Assembly (NCBI GenBank): GCA_964401685.1
Contig: CAYNZH010000007.1
Span: 1-64,000, forward strand
Direction: 5' to 3'
Length of the DNA stretch: 64,000 bases
From: DASRQK01 sp964401685
Lineage (GTDB): Bacteria > Bacteroidota > Bacteroidia > Sphingobacteriales > Sphingobacteriaceae
The position numbers and the translations under genes were made by a program. Below the pieces are notes generated by a model. It ran no database searches and was not told the origin of the DNA. It was given only the letters and a program-made list of their open reading frames with translations. The stretch's first letter is position 1. Every line of letters starts with the position of its first letter. Of the stretch, positions 33,934 to 42,968 are shown piece by piece.

Positions 33934-35844
33934 CTAAGCGCTAAAATAAGCACGAACGTTTTTACCTTCGACCCAGTTCATGTAAGCCCTATTGACCACA
34001 CGATTGCCGCCGGGAGTCGGATAATCACCCGAGAAATACCAGTCACCCCTATGCTCTGGGCAAGCCTTATGCAGGTTTTCCAAGGTCTGAAAAATTACCT
34101 CGACTTCAGATTTTATATGCTTGCCCCGTATCATGCTGGAAATTTCCTGAGAAATCTCATCATCAGTAAAAGGCTCGTATATTGCTTTTACATAATTATC
34201 CACCTGGTCCTTTGGCATTTCACGGGATCGCAAACATTGCTGGTATACTTCGTTAATGATGTGCGACTTATTATGCTTTTTCAATAGGGAAATTGCCGCA
34301 TTGAAAGCTACAAACTCACCCATTCTGGACATGTCTATCCCGTAGCAATCCGGATAACGAATCTGGGGTGCGGAAGAGACAATCAGGATTTTCTTGGGAT
34401 TCAAGCGATCCAGAATAGTCAAGATGCTCTGCTGAAGCGTGGTTCCTCGGACGATTGAGTCGTCAACGGCCACAATTGTGTCCACGTGGTCGCGGACTAT
34501 ACCGTAGGTCGTGTCATAGACGTGCTGAACCATATCCTGTCTGTCCGCGTCCTGTGTAATAAAAGTCCTTAGTTTTGCATCTTTGATGTTGAGCTTCTCA
34601 AAACGCGGACTGATACTAAGCATCTCGTCCAATTCTTCGTCGGAAATTTTGTCGGATCGCCTCAGCAATGTATCCTTCTGGAGTTTTCTGACGTAGGTAT
34701 TTATTCCTTCCTCCATTCCATAAAACGCGACTTCTGCAGTATTGGGAATGTAGGAAAACACAGTATCTTTTATATTGTAATCCACGGACTTGAGTATCTG
34801 TGGACATAGAAATTTCCCGAGTTGCTTGCGCTCCTGATAAATGTCCGCATCACTACCTCTGGAAAAGTAAATCCGCTCAAAGGAGCATGCTTTCTTTTCA
34901 ACGGGTTCCCGAAACATTTCCTCTGAAATTGCGCCATTCTTCTTTACGATCAATGCATGCCCGGGCTTAATTTCCTGAATACGCTCAAATTTAACATTAA
35001 AAGCCGTTTGAATGGCAGGCCGCTCTGAAGCAACAACCAACACCTCGTCATCTTGGTAAAAATAGGCTGGACGAATACCCGCTGGATCGCGCATGACAAA
35101 GGTGTCCCCGTGACCCAACATCCCTGCAATCGTGTAGCCTCCGTCCCAGGTTTTCGAAGATCGCCTCAGAATTTTCGCTACGTCCAGATTCTCCGCAATC
35201 TTGGCACTAATCTCGACATTAGAATAGCCTTCTTTTTTAAATTGGTCGAACAAAACCTGGTTTTCGGTATCTAAAAAGTGTCCGATTTTTTCCAAAACGG
35301 TAACTGTATCGGCCTGTTCTTTTGGATGCTGACCCAATTCGTACAGTTGTTCGAGCAGTTCGTCTACGTTGGTCATGTTGAAATTGCCGGCCAACACCAG
35401 GTTACGGGTCTGCCAGTTATTTTGCCGCAAAAACGGATGGCAGCTTTCAATACTGTTTTTTCCATGTGTGCCGTAGCGCAAATGCCCCATAAGAACTTCG
35501 CCTGCAAAGCTTACATTGTCCTTGAGCCACTGACTGTCTTTAAATTGTTCTGGGTAGGCTCTCTGTACTGCGGAGAATTTGCGCTGGACGTATTCGAAAA
35601 TATCGGCTACCGCATTTGAAGCCATTGACCTGTAGCGGCTGATGTACCTTTTCCCAGGCTTGACGTCAAATTTGATCGTCGCGATACCAGCGCCGTCCTG
35701 GCCCCGGTTGTGCTGCTTCTCCATGAGTAAATACAGTTTATTTATGCCATAAAGCGGCGTTCCGTATTTTTCCTGGTAATAAGAAAGGGGTTTCAAAAGA
35801 CGAATCAGTGCAATGCCGCACTCATGTTTTATAGAGTCACTCAT
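33934..35844 (-). CDS. Long PurF-like amidophosphoribosyltransferase paralogue
   Basis: 636 residues, far longer than ordinary PurF (about 470-510). N-terminal Ntn-type glutaminase: Cys9 in HECGIAL follows a short leader that may be cut; HLRYGTHG and GNFNMTN are the glutamine-site blocks. The PRTase part has IVAVDDSIVRGTTL, the PRPP loop, and a long linker (about 380-450) between domains. Bacteroidota commonly carry such a long form besides the standard enzyme, so it may not be the purine-pathway one. A perfect minus-strand -7 element TATCTTTG (35861-35868) lies 16 bases before the ATG. Confidence 0.85.
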   Translation of the reverse strand: MSDSIKHECGIALIRLLKPLSYYQEKYGTPLYGINKLYLLMEKQHNRGQDGAGIATIKFDVKPGKRYISRYRSMASNAVADIFEYVQRKFSAVQRAYPEQFKDSQWLKDNVSFAGEVLMGHLRYGTHGKNSIESCHPFLRQNNWQTRNLVLAGNFNMTNVDELLEQLYELGQHPKEQADTVTVLEKIGHFLDTENQVLFDQFKKEGYSNVEISAKIAENLDVAKILRRSSKTWDGGYTIAGMLGHGDTFVMRDPAGIRPAYFYQDDEVLVVASERPAIQTAFNVKFERIQEIKPGHALIVKKNGAISEEMFREPVEKKACSFERIYFSRGSDADIYQERKQLGKFLCPQILKSVDYNIKDTVFSYIPNTAEVAFYGMEEGINTYVRKLQKDTLLRRSDKISDEELDEMLSISPRFEKLNIKDAKLRTFITQDADRQDMVQHVYDTTYGIVRDHVDTIVAVDDSIVRGTTLQQSILTILDRLNPKKILIVSSAPQIRYPDCYGIDMSRMGEFVAFNAAISLLKKHNKSHIINEVYQQCLRSREMPKDQVDNYVKAIYEPFTDDEISQEISSMIRGKHIKSEVEVIFQTLENLHKACPEHRGDWYFSGDYPTPGGNRVVNRAYMNWVEGKNVRAYFSA

Positions 35845-35860
35845 GATATGAAAGAATGCA

Positions 35861-35888
35861 CAAAGATAAATAAAAATCCTTAGATTTG
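35861..35888. promoter_or_regulatory. Divergent -7 elements for the PurF-like gene and dnaE
   Basis: The minus strand reads TATCTTTG (35861-35868) and the plus strand TAGATTTG (35881-35888), both perfect TAnnTTTG, in a 77-base gap between divergent genes. Neither has a -33 TTG at the normal spacing, so strength is uncertain. Confidence 0.5.
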
Positions 35889-35921
35889 TTCTTTGTTTGA
35901 TCCTTTTCTGAATAGCACGCG

Positions 35922-38900
35922 ATGTATTTGATATTTGACACGGAGACGACGGGACTTCCCAAAGATAAGGACGCCCCTATTAGTGCGAGTGATAATTGGC
36001 CGAGATGTGTCCAAATAGCCTGGCAACTGCACGACGAAATGGGTCGTCTGCTGGAACATGACAGCTATTTGATCAGGCCGGATGGCTATGTTATACCTTA
36101 CGAATCGGAAACGATTCACGGCATTTCCACTGAACTGGCCCTGGAAAATGGGGTGGAGTTGGTGCAAGCCTTGGAAAAATTTCATGCCGCTGTCCACCAA
36201 GCGGACTATTTGGTAGGACATAATCTGGAGTTTGACCTCAAAATAATGGCTGCGGAATATTACCGCCTCCAAACGGACAATCCCCTGGAAGGAAAACCCA
36301 TTCTCGACACCTGTAGCGAGCAGTCTGCCGGCGTTCTACAGATCCCCGGTGGCCGGGGCGGAAAGTTCAAGCTACCAACCCTGACCGAATTGCACTCCTT
36401 TTTGTTCGGCGAACCATTTACGGAAGCTCACAACGCAACTGCCGATGTGGAGGCTACCGCAAGGTGTTTCCTGGAAATGATCCGCAACTCGTATTTCAGT
36501 GAAGACTTGAACTTGCCGGACGTCCAAAACTTCCAAAAAGCGAACCCCAGTCCGTTCGCTCCGGCCGGCCTCAGGCACTCCAATCTGAAGCAATTATCGG
36601 ATGCGATCCGTGCCAGAAATGAGGCTCTTTCAGAGAATAGTAGCGCTACTCCTACCATGGACGAGAAAACAGCCGAGGCCTTCGAGCAGGCTGAATTCGC
36701 GCACTTGCATAATCATACGCAGTTTTCTATACTCCAGTCCACGATTTCCGTCGAAAACTTGGTCAAGGCCGCGGCTGATCTACAAATGCCCGCCGTAGCG
36801 ATCACCGATCATGCCAATATGATGGGTGCCTTCCAATTTGTTTCCCAGGTTCAGGCCTACAACCAAGGCAAGGATACGGATGCCCAATTGAAGGCCATTG
36901 TAGGTTGTGAGTTTTATGTCTGCGAGGACAGGCTTAACAAGTCCCGAAAGGACGACGGCTATCAGGTCATATTTCTGGCAAAAAACAAGGCAGGCTATCA
37001 TAATTTGGCTAAAATGTCGTCGCTGGCCTATACCGAGGGGTTTTATTACGTCCCCAGGATAGACCGCGAAATTGTCGAAAAGTACAAGGACAACCTGATC
37101 GTGTTGACAGGAAATTTACAAGGAGAGGTGCCGCACAAAATTCTTAGCATGGGGGAATCCCAAGCAGAAGAGGCCTTGATATGGTGGAAAAACGTCTTCG
37201 GCCCAGACTTGTATGTCGAAGTGATGAGACATGGACAGGAAGACGAAGATAGGGTAAATCAAGTGCTGGTCCCTATGGCTCAGAAGCATAACGTGAAAAT
37301 AATCGCTGCGAATAACACCTATTATATCGCCAAGGAAGATGCACATGCCCATGATATTCTGCTCTGTGTAAAAGAGGGGAAAACACTGGCCACGCCAAAA
37401 GGAAGAGGCAGGGCGTTCAGATATGGTTTACCCAATGACGAGTATTATTTCAAATCGTCTGCGGAGATGAAAAACCTCTTCAAAGATCTTCCGGAGGCAA
37501 TATTAAATATTCAGGAAATTCTCGACAAAATCGAGCCCTATTCTCTGCAGAGAGAGGTTTTATTGCCAAAATTTGTTATTCCTGACGAATTTCTCGTTCC
37601 CGAGGACCAATTGGATGGCGGTAAACGCGGTGAAAACGACTATTTACGTTTCCTTACATTCGAAGGCGCAAAAAAACGTTATGGCACGCTCACCCCTGAA
37701 ATAGAGGAAAGACTTAATTTTGAATTAAGTACCATCGAGAGGACCGGGTATCCGGGATACTTTCTTATTGTCCAAGATTTGATCAGGGAAGCAAGGCGCC
37801 TGGGTGTATCCGTAGGCCCGGGGCGGGGTTCAGCAGCAGGTTCGGCTGTGGCCTATTGCCTGGAGATTACCAATATTGATCCGATTTCCTATGATCTGCT
37901 ATTTGAGCGCTTCCTCAATCCAGACCGCGTTTCCATGCCGGATATAGATATAGATTTCGATGACGAAGGCCGGGGAAAGGTGATGGATTACGTTATACGT
38001 ACATACGGTGCGACCCAAGTGGCTCAAATCATCACGTACGGTACCATGGCGGCCAAGTCATCGATCCGGGATACGGCTCGCGTCCTTGATTTGCCTCTGT
38101 ACGAGGCGGACAAAATTGCGAAACTGATCCCGAATCTTAAATTGAACAAGATATTCTCGCTTGACAGCAGTGGGCTAAGGGCTGCGCTGCGATCGGATGA
38201 GCTAGAAAATGTTCGCGAACTGATGGCGATTTCCGAAGGCACAGGAATAGAAGCCGAGACCATCAAACAAGCAAAAATCCTCGAAGGTTCGCTGAGAAAT
38301 ACGGGTACACACGCCTGCGGCGTTATCATTACGCCAGACGATATAACAAATTTCGTCCCGATAGCTACGGCGAAAGACTCTGATCTGTACGTAACCCAGT
38401 TTGACAACGCCGTTGTTGAACGAGCTGGATTACTGAAAATGGACTTCCTAGGATTGAAAACCCTGACTTTGATCAAAGACACCGTCCAGATCGTCAAGCA
38501 AAGACACGGAATTACTTTGGATCCGGATCAGTTTCCTAAAGATGACCAGAAGACCTATGAACTCTTCCAGAAAGGGGAAACTATAGGGATTTTCCAGTAC
38601 GAATCCCCGGGGATGCAGAAATACATGAAAGAGCTGAAACCAACCGTTTTCGGCGATCTGATTGCCATGAATGCCCTGTACCGCCCGGGGCCCATGGAAT
38701 ACATCCCCCGGTTTATCCGACGGAAACACGGACTAGAACCTATTGTATATGACCTGGATGCCTGTGAAGAATATTTGCAGGAAACCTACGGCATCACCGT
38801 CTATCAGGAACAAGTCATGCTTCTATCCCAAAAATTGGCCAGCTTCTCAAAGGGTGAAGCAGATCAACTGAGGAAGGCAATGGGGAAAAAGCAGAAAAGC

Positions 38901-40301
38901 GTACTGGATGAGCTCAAACCCAAATTTATTGCGCAGGCCTCTGATAACGGTCACGATCCCAAAATTTTGGCAAAAATATGGACAGACTGGGAAGCATTCG
39001 CAAGTTACGCATTTAACAAATCGCACTCGACCTGCTACGCTTGGATCGCCTACCAAACCGCGTATCTCAAAGCACATTATCCTGCTGAATACATGGCTGC
39101 GGTACTTTCCAACAACATGAACGACATCAAACAAGTTACTTTCTTCATGGAGGAATGTAAACGTATGGGTGTGAAGGTTCTGGGGCCAGATGTAAACGAA
39201 TCCTATTATAAATTTACGGTAAATGAGGAAAACGCTGTGCGATTTGGGATGGGGGCTGTCAAAGGTGTGGGAGCCGGTGCCGTAGAAACTATTGTCGAAA
39301 ACCGCAAGGATGGACCTTACAAGTCGATATTCGATTTGACCAAACGCATAGATCTGCGCGCTGCGAACAAGAAGGCGCTCGAAAGTCTCGCCTACGCCGG
39401 TGGCTACGATTCTTTCCCCAATGCACACCGGGCACAGTACTTCCACCAGGAGGACGGGATGAGTACCCTAGAAAAAGCAATTAAATACGGAGCAAAACAC
39501 AAGGAAAGCGAGAACTCTTCCCAAGCGAGTCTTTTCGGCGGCGCTATGGCAACCCAACTTCCTGAACCGACTCTTTTGCCTTGCGCTCAATGGGGATTGA
39601 TCGAAAAATTAAAACATGAAAAAAATGTGATCGGAATCTATCTGACGAGTCATCCGCTAGACACCTACCGCTTCGAAATCACTCATTTCTGCAAAAATCC
39701 GGTGAAAACACTCCACATTATAGACAAGATCAACGGCAACGACATCGATGAAACCACGCACAGGGAGTTTAATCAGGTGAAAAACCGCGAACTGGTCATA
39801 GGCGGACTCATCTCTGCCGTCAATCACCGGACCACAAAAAGCGGTAAACCCTTTGGTATATTTACGCTGGAAGACTACGGGGACTCTTATGAAATTGCGC
39901 TTTTTGGCGAAAATTACATCAAATACAAGGCCTATCTGACCGATGGCTACTTTATCATGCTACGCTGTGCGATCCAGGAATTCAGGCATTCAAAAAGTTG
40001 GGGCCTCGAGGTGAGAGACATGCAGTTGCTGTCTGAGCTTAGAGATAAAATGGTCAAATCCCTGACCATACAGCTGCCCATTGAAACGCTTGACGAACAG
40101 TTTATAGATCAGATGAAAGTCATTTTAGCCAAAAACGCGGAAGCGACTGTACAACCGTCCTGTCAGTTAAAATTTCAGATCTTTGACCGCCAGGATAGTA
40201 TTCACGTCGAAATGCCCTCTAAAGGTATTAGAATCCATCCAGACAATGCTTTTATCCAGTCTTTGGAAGCGCTGGAACGTATAAGCTACAAGTTGAATTA
40301 A
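35922..40301 (+). CDS. dnaE: DNA polymerase III alpha subunit with N-terminal 3'-5' exonuclease domain
   Basis: 1459 residues. Residues 1-185 form a DEDDh exonuclease: FDTETTGLP (Asp6, Glu8), the GHNLEFDLK block, and a HNATADVEAT third motif. A linker leads to the PHP domain from about 258 (HLHNHTQFS, ITDHANMMG). The polymerase core has GPGRGSAAGS near 631 and the catalytic PDIDIDFDD near 673, then YRPGPM near 920. An OB-fold is seen near 1290 (LVIGGLISAV). It is the replicative polymerase with proofreading built in, whereas E. coli uses a separate DnaQ. Such fusions occur in some Bacteroidota. A perfect -7 element lies 33 bases upstream. Confidence 0.93.
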   Translation: MYLIFDTETTGLPKDKDAPISASDNWPRCVQIAWQLHDEMGRLLEHDSYLIRPDGYVIPYESETIHGISTELALENGVELVQALEKFHAAVHQADYLVGHNLEFDLKIMAAEYYRLQTDNPLEGKPILDTCSEQSAGVLQIPGGRGGKFKLPTLTELHSFLFGEPFTEAHNATADVEATARCFLEMIRNSYFSEDLNLPDVQNFQKANPSPFAPAGLRHSNLKQLSDAIRARNEALSENSSATPTMDEKTAEAFEQAEFAHLHNHTQFSILQSTISVENLVKAAADLQMPAVAITDHANMMGAFQFVSQVQAYNQGKDTDAQLKAIVGCEFYVCEDRLNKSRKDDGYQVIFLAKNKAGYHNLAKMSSLAYTEGFYYVPRIDREIVEKYKDNLIVLTGNLQGEVPHKILSMGESQAEEALIWWKNVFGPDLYVEVMRHGQEDEDRVNQVLVPMAQKHNVKIIAANNTYYIAKEDAHAHDILLCVKEGKTLATPKGRGRAFRYGLPNDEYYFKSSAEMKNLFKDLPEAILNIQEILDKIEPYSLQREVLLPKFVIPDEFLVPEDQLDGGKRGENDYLRFLTFEGAKKRYGTLTPEIEERLNFELSTIERTGYPGYFLIVQDLIREARRLGVSVGPGRGSAAGSAVAYCLEITNIDPISYDLLFERFLNPDRVSMPDIDIDFDDEGRGKVMDYVIRTYGATQVAQIITYGTMAAKSSIRDTARVLDLPLYEADKIAKLIPNLKLNKIFSLDSSGLRAALRSDELENVRELMAISEGTGIEAETIKQAKILEGSLRNTGTHACGVIITPDDITNFVPIATAKDSDLYVTQFDNAVVERAGLLKMDFLGLKTLTLIKDTVQIVKQRHGITLDPDQFPKDDQKTYELFQKGETIGIFQYESPGMQKYMKELKPTVFGDLIAMNALYRPGPMEYIPRFIRRKHGLEPIVYDLDACEEYLQETYGITVYQEQVMLLSQKLASFSKGEADQLRKAMGKKQKSVLDELKPKFIAQASDNGHDPKILAKIWTDWEAFASYAFNKSHSTCYAWIAYQTAYLKAHYPAEYMAAVLSNNMNDIKQVTFFMEECKRMGVKVLGPDVNESYYKFTVNEENAVRFGMGAVKGVGAGAVETIVENRKDGPYKSIFDLTKRIDLRAANKKALESLAYAGGYDSFPNAHRAQYFHQEDGMSTLEKAIKYGAKHKESENSSQASLFGGAMATQLPEPTLLPCAQWGLIEKLKHEKNVIGIYLTSHPLDTYRFEITHFCKNPVKTLHIIDKINGNDIDETTHREFNQVKNRELVIGGLISAVNHRTTKSGKPFGIFTLEDYGDSYEIALFGENYIKYKAYLTDGYFIMLRCAIQEFRHSKSWGLEVRDMQLLSELRDKMVKSLTIQLPIETLDEQFIDQMKVILAKNAEATVQPSCQLKFQIFDRQDSIHVEMPSKGIRIHPDNAFIQSLEALERISYKLN

Positions 40302-40323
40302 ATGAAATAATTTTTTATATTTG
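40293..40323 (+). promoter_or_regulatory. Strong Bacteroidota promoter for trxA
   Basis: TTG at 40293-40295, a 20-base spacer and TATATTTG at 40316-40323, matching the -33/-7 consensus exactly. The -33 part lies inside the last codons of dnaE. The predicted start, near 40330, leaves a leader of about 28 bases before the trxA ATG. Confidence 0.75.
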
Positions 40324-40357
40324 CATAAGTCTTATTAGAAAATTAAAATAAAGTATT

Positions 40358-40675
40358 ATGGCAATAGAAATCACAGATAGCAACTTCGATGAGGTTGTGT
40401 TAAAATCAGATAAACCTGTACTGATCGATTTTTGGGCAGAATGGTGCGGACCCTGTCGTATGGTTGGCCCCGTAGTAGACGAATTGGCAAAGGAGTACGA
40501 AGGCCAGGCTGTTGTCGGCAAGGTCAACGTGGATGACAATCCGAATATTTCAATGAAATACGGAATCCGTAATATTCCCGCACTGTTGTTTTTCAAGAAC
40601 GGTGAAATTGTAGACAAGCAAATCGGCGCGGTTCCCAAGTCTATTTTGAACGAAAAATTGCAAAAACAGTTGTAA
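40358..40675 (+). CDS. trxA: Thioredoxin
   Basis: 105 residues with the active-site WCGPC (Cys30, Cys33), FWAEWCGPCRMVGPV, and the cis-proline region IRNIPALLFFKNG. It reduces protein disulfides in the cytoplasm. It has its own strong promoter and is followed 21 bases later by a persulfide-dioxygenase/rhodanese gene, which may use thioredoxin as a sulfur acceptor. Confidence 0.96.
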   Translation: MAIEITDSNFDEVVLKSDKPVLIDFWAEWCGPCRMVGPVVDELAKEYEGQAVVGKVNVDDNPNISMKYGIRNIPALLFFKNGEIVDKQIGAVPKSILNEKLQKQL

Positions 40676-40696
40676 GAAAATCCTTAGATTTCGTGT

Positions 40697-42088
40697 ATGT
40701 TTTTTCAACATGTCTATGACAAAAGTCTAGCTCAGGGGAGTTATGTGATCGGTTGCCAGAAAACTGGCGAGGCCTTGGTCATCGATCCCAAGCGCGATAT
40801 TGACACCTATTTGGATATTGCGCGCAGCAATAAACTTAATATCACGCATATTACCGAGACGCATATTCATGCTGATTTTCTCTGCGGTTCACGGGAACTT
40901 GCTGCTGTCACTGGTGCTGAGCTTTTTCTGTCCGATGAAGGCGGGCCGGAGTGGCAGTATGAATTCCCGCACACTGGGCTCAGGGACGGCGACGTGTTAC
41001 ATGTGGGCAATCTTTCACTCAGGGTGATGCATACGCCGGGACATACGCCTGAAAGCCTTAGTTTTGTCTTGACGGACCATCCTGCGTCCGAAGATCCCGT
41101 GATGGTATTTACCGGAGATTTTGTCTTTGTCGGAGATATAGGGCGGCCGGATCTGCTCGAAAAAGCAGCTGGCCAGACAGGTACTAAGGAAGGTAGCGCG
41201 AGGCAAATGTTCAAGTCTTTGGAGAAATTTAAAGAACTTCCCTCCTACCTCCAATTATGGTCGGGGCACGGCGCAGGCTCTGCCTGTGGGAAAGCATTGG
41301 GCTCCGTCCCCAGTTCTACTGTGGGCTATGAGCTGAGGCGAAACTGGGCGCTGCAATTTGATAACGACGAAGATGCATTTGTTGAAAATTTGCTTGCAGG
41401 GCAGCCTGAGCCTCCCAGGTATTTTGCCCAGATGAAACTACTCAATAAAACTGACCGGCCGCTGTTGACGGAAATTCCTCGGCTTGAACAGCTGTCAGCC
41501 GCTGAATTTCTTAATGCCTTCAAAAAAGGCGTCACCGTCATTGATACACGACCTAAGCAAGAGTTTGCGGACGGATTTCTGCCCGGAACCATTCATATCC
41601 AAGCAAATAATGCCTTTGCCACATGGATGGGTTGGCTTGTATCCTACGATGAACCCTTCATCCTGATTACATCAGCCGAAAAGGTTGAGGATCTGACTCG
41701 GAGGCTCATGAGGATAGGCATGGACCAGTGTATAGGATACGTAACAGATCTCGGCTCGATGGGGCTGGCTTTAGAAAAGGTCGATCAGGTGGACTTTTCC
41801 TCTTTCCAAGAGATGGCTGGGGACCAGAATGTACAGGTCATTGATGTCAGAAATCAAGGCGAATTCGACACCAATCACATAGAAGGGGCGACACATCTGT
41901 TTTTAGGCAATCTCCCTTCCCTGCTCGGCAAAATCGACACAAAAAAGAAAGTAGTCGTCCATTGCCAGGCGGGTGACCGGTCCTCGACGGCTTATTCAAT
42001 CATGATCAAACATGGTTTAAAGAACGTGTTGAACTACGGCGGAGGCATGCAAGAGTGGTCGAAAAACCACGCTGCTGCTAAGCATTAG
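40697..42088 (+). CDS. MBL-fold persulfide dioxygenase-like protein fused to two rhodanese domains
   Basis: 463 residues. The first 245 form an ETHE1-type metallo-beta-lactamase fold: THIHADF (His56, His58, Asp60), HTPGHT and FTGDFVFVGDIGRPD. The usual HxHADH has Phe in place of the last His, which fits a single-iron persulfide dioxygenase rather than a two-metal hydrolase. Two rhodanese domains follow (about 265-350 and 365-460). The first lacks the catalytic Cys (the loop reads ITSAEK); the second keeps it in HCQAGDRSS. It probably oxidises glutathione or low-molecular-weight persulfide to sulfite and moves sulfane sulfur. Its stop overlaps the LytTR gene end by four bases. Confidence 0.88.
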   Translation: MFFQHVYDKSLAQGSYVIGCQKTGEALVIDPKRDIDTYLDIARSNKLNITHITETHIHADFLCGSRELAAVTGAELFLSDEGGPEWQYEFPHTGLRDGDVLHVGNLSLRVMHTPGHTPESLSFVLTDHPASEDPVMVFTGDFVFVGDIGRPDLLEKAAGQTGTKEGSARQMFKSLEKFKELPSYLQLWSGHGAGSACGKALGSVPSSTVGYELRRNWALQFDNDEDAFVENLLAGQPEPPRYFAQMKLLNKTDRPLLTEIPRLEQLSAAEFLNAFKKGVTVIDTRPKQEFADGFLPGTIHIQANNAFATWMGWLVSYDEPFILITSAEKVEDLTRRLMRIGMDQCIGYVTDLGSMGLALEKVDQVDFSSFQEMAGDQNVQVIDVRNQGEFDTNHIEGATHLFLGNLPSLLGKIDTKKKVVVHCQAGDRSSTAYSIMIKHGLKNVLNYGGGMQEWSKNHAAAKH

Positions 42089-42786
42089 ATTTTTTCGAGA
42101 ATGAGATTCCGTTTTTGCCGGGAAACAGGGATTTTAATACCCGTTTCCAGCACCAGGACGCCTAAGGACTTGTGAAACTCAGCTATTTTCTGAAGATTTA
42201 CAACGTAGGAATTGTGTACCCGGAAAAACATATGGGGAGGCAACATATCGGAAACCTGTTTTAGTTTTTGGGAGAGAAACAGTTGCTGCCCGTCGTCCAG
42301 GCACACCGTACAGTAATTCCCGTCGCTCTCGCAGTAAAGTATCCTCTGAGGCTCTATCAGCACGATTTTTTTATCAACAGAAAATTTGATCTTTCGGTGG
42401 GCGCTCTCGCGGGTAAAATCCACGTTTCTAGCTTTCTCTACTCTAGAAATGACTTGCTCCAATTCCTCAGGATCGATGGGTTTTACCAAATAACCTATAG
42501 CCTCTGATTTGAACGCTTGGACCGCGTATTTGCTGTGGGCCGTCGTAAAAATCACGTCAAAATCCCTGTTCGGGAAAAGGTCAAGGAACTCAAGGCCCGT
42601 CATTCCCGGCATATCTACATCTAAAAAAAGTACGTCTACCTCGTTCCCATTCAAAAAACGTGCAGCCTTGAGGGGATTGTCAAACTGCGCCAGAACTCGT
42701 ATTCTTTGCTCATACACACGCAGATCCATAGCCAAACTTGCTAGGGCGCTAGATTCATCGTCGATCAGAATACATGCGAGACTCAT
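42085..42786 (-). CDS. LytTR response regulator
   Basis: 233 residues. N-terminal receiver: acidic pocket DDE near residues 8-10 and phosphoacceptor Asp in LFLDVDMPGMTG (near residue 56), plus the conserved Lys in LVKPID. C-terminal LytTR DNA-binding domain: YCESDGNYCTVCL and FFRVHNSYVVNL. It is a transcription regulator. No histidine kinase gene lies in this window next to it, so it is an orphan locally. A perfect minus-strand -7 element lies 24 bases upstream. It converges on the rhodanese fusion gene, sharing TTAG. Confidence 0.93.
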   Translation of the reverse strand: MSLACILIDDESSALASLAMDLRVYEQRIRVLAQFDNPLKAARFLNGNEVDVLFLDVDMPGMTGLEFLDLFPNRDFDVIFTTAHSKYAVQAFKSEAIGYLVKPIDPEELEQVISRVEKARNVDFTRESAHRKIKFSVDKKIVLIEPQRILYCESDGNYCTVCLDDGQQLFLSQKLKQVSDMLPPHMFFRVHNSYVVNLQKIAEFHKSLGVLVLETGIKIPVSRQKRNLILEKI

Positions 42787-42810
42787 ACACCAAATTTCAG
42801 GTTATCACAC

Positions 42811-42818
42811 CAAATATA
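42811..42818 (-). promoter_or_regulatory. -7 promoter element for the LytTR gene
   Basis: The minus strand reads TATATTTG, a perfect -7 match, 24 bases before the LytTR ATG. A -33 TTG at the right distance is not evident. Confidence 0.45.
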
Positions 42819-42933
42819 CTAAAAATTGTTACAATAGAAGTAAGTTGGCGCCACGGACACAATAAAAACGACCACTGACACAGAAAATCCGACGATCTAT
42901 AAAATTCACCTGTTAAACTCAGGAAGAGTTGTT

Positions 42934-42941
42934 TATATTTG
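42934..42941 (+). promoter_or_regulatory. -7 promoter element for the DUF4412-like gene
   Basis: TATATTTG, a perfect match, 27 bases before the ATG at 42969. It lies in the 182-base gap between the divergent LytTR and DUF4412-like genes. I see no other feature in the remainder of that gap. Confidence 0.5.
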
Positions 42942-42968
42942 ATTTTGTGAATATTTAAATTAAAGCAG

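Noticed and set aside
38847..39446. Minus-strand frame of 199 residues within dnaE
   Set aside because: Antisense shadow of conserved polymerase sequence; no start signals.
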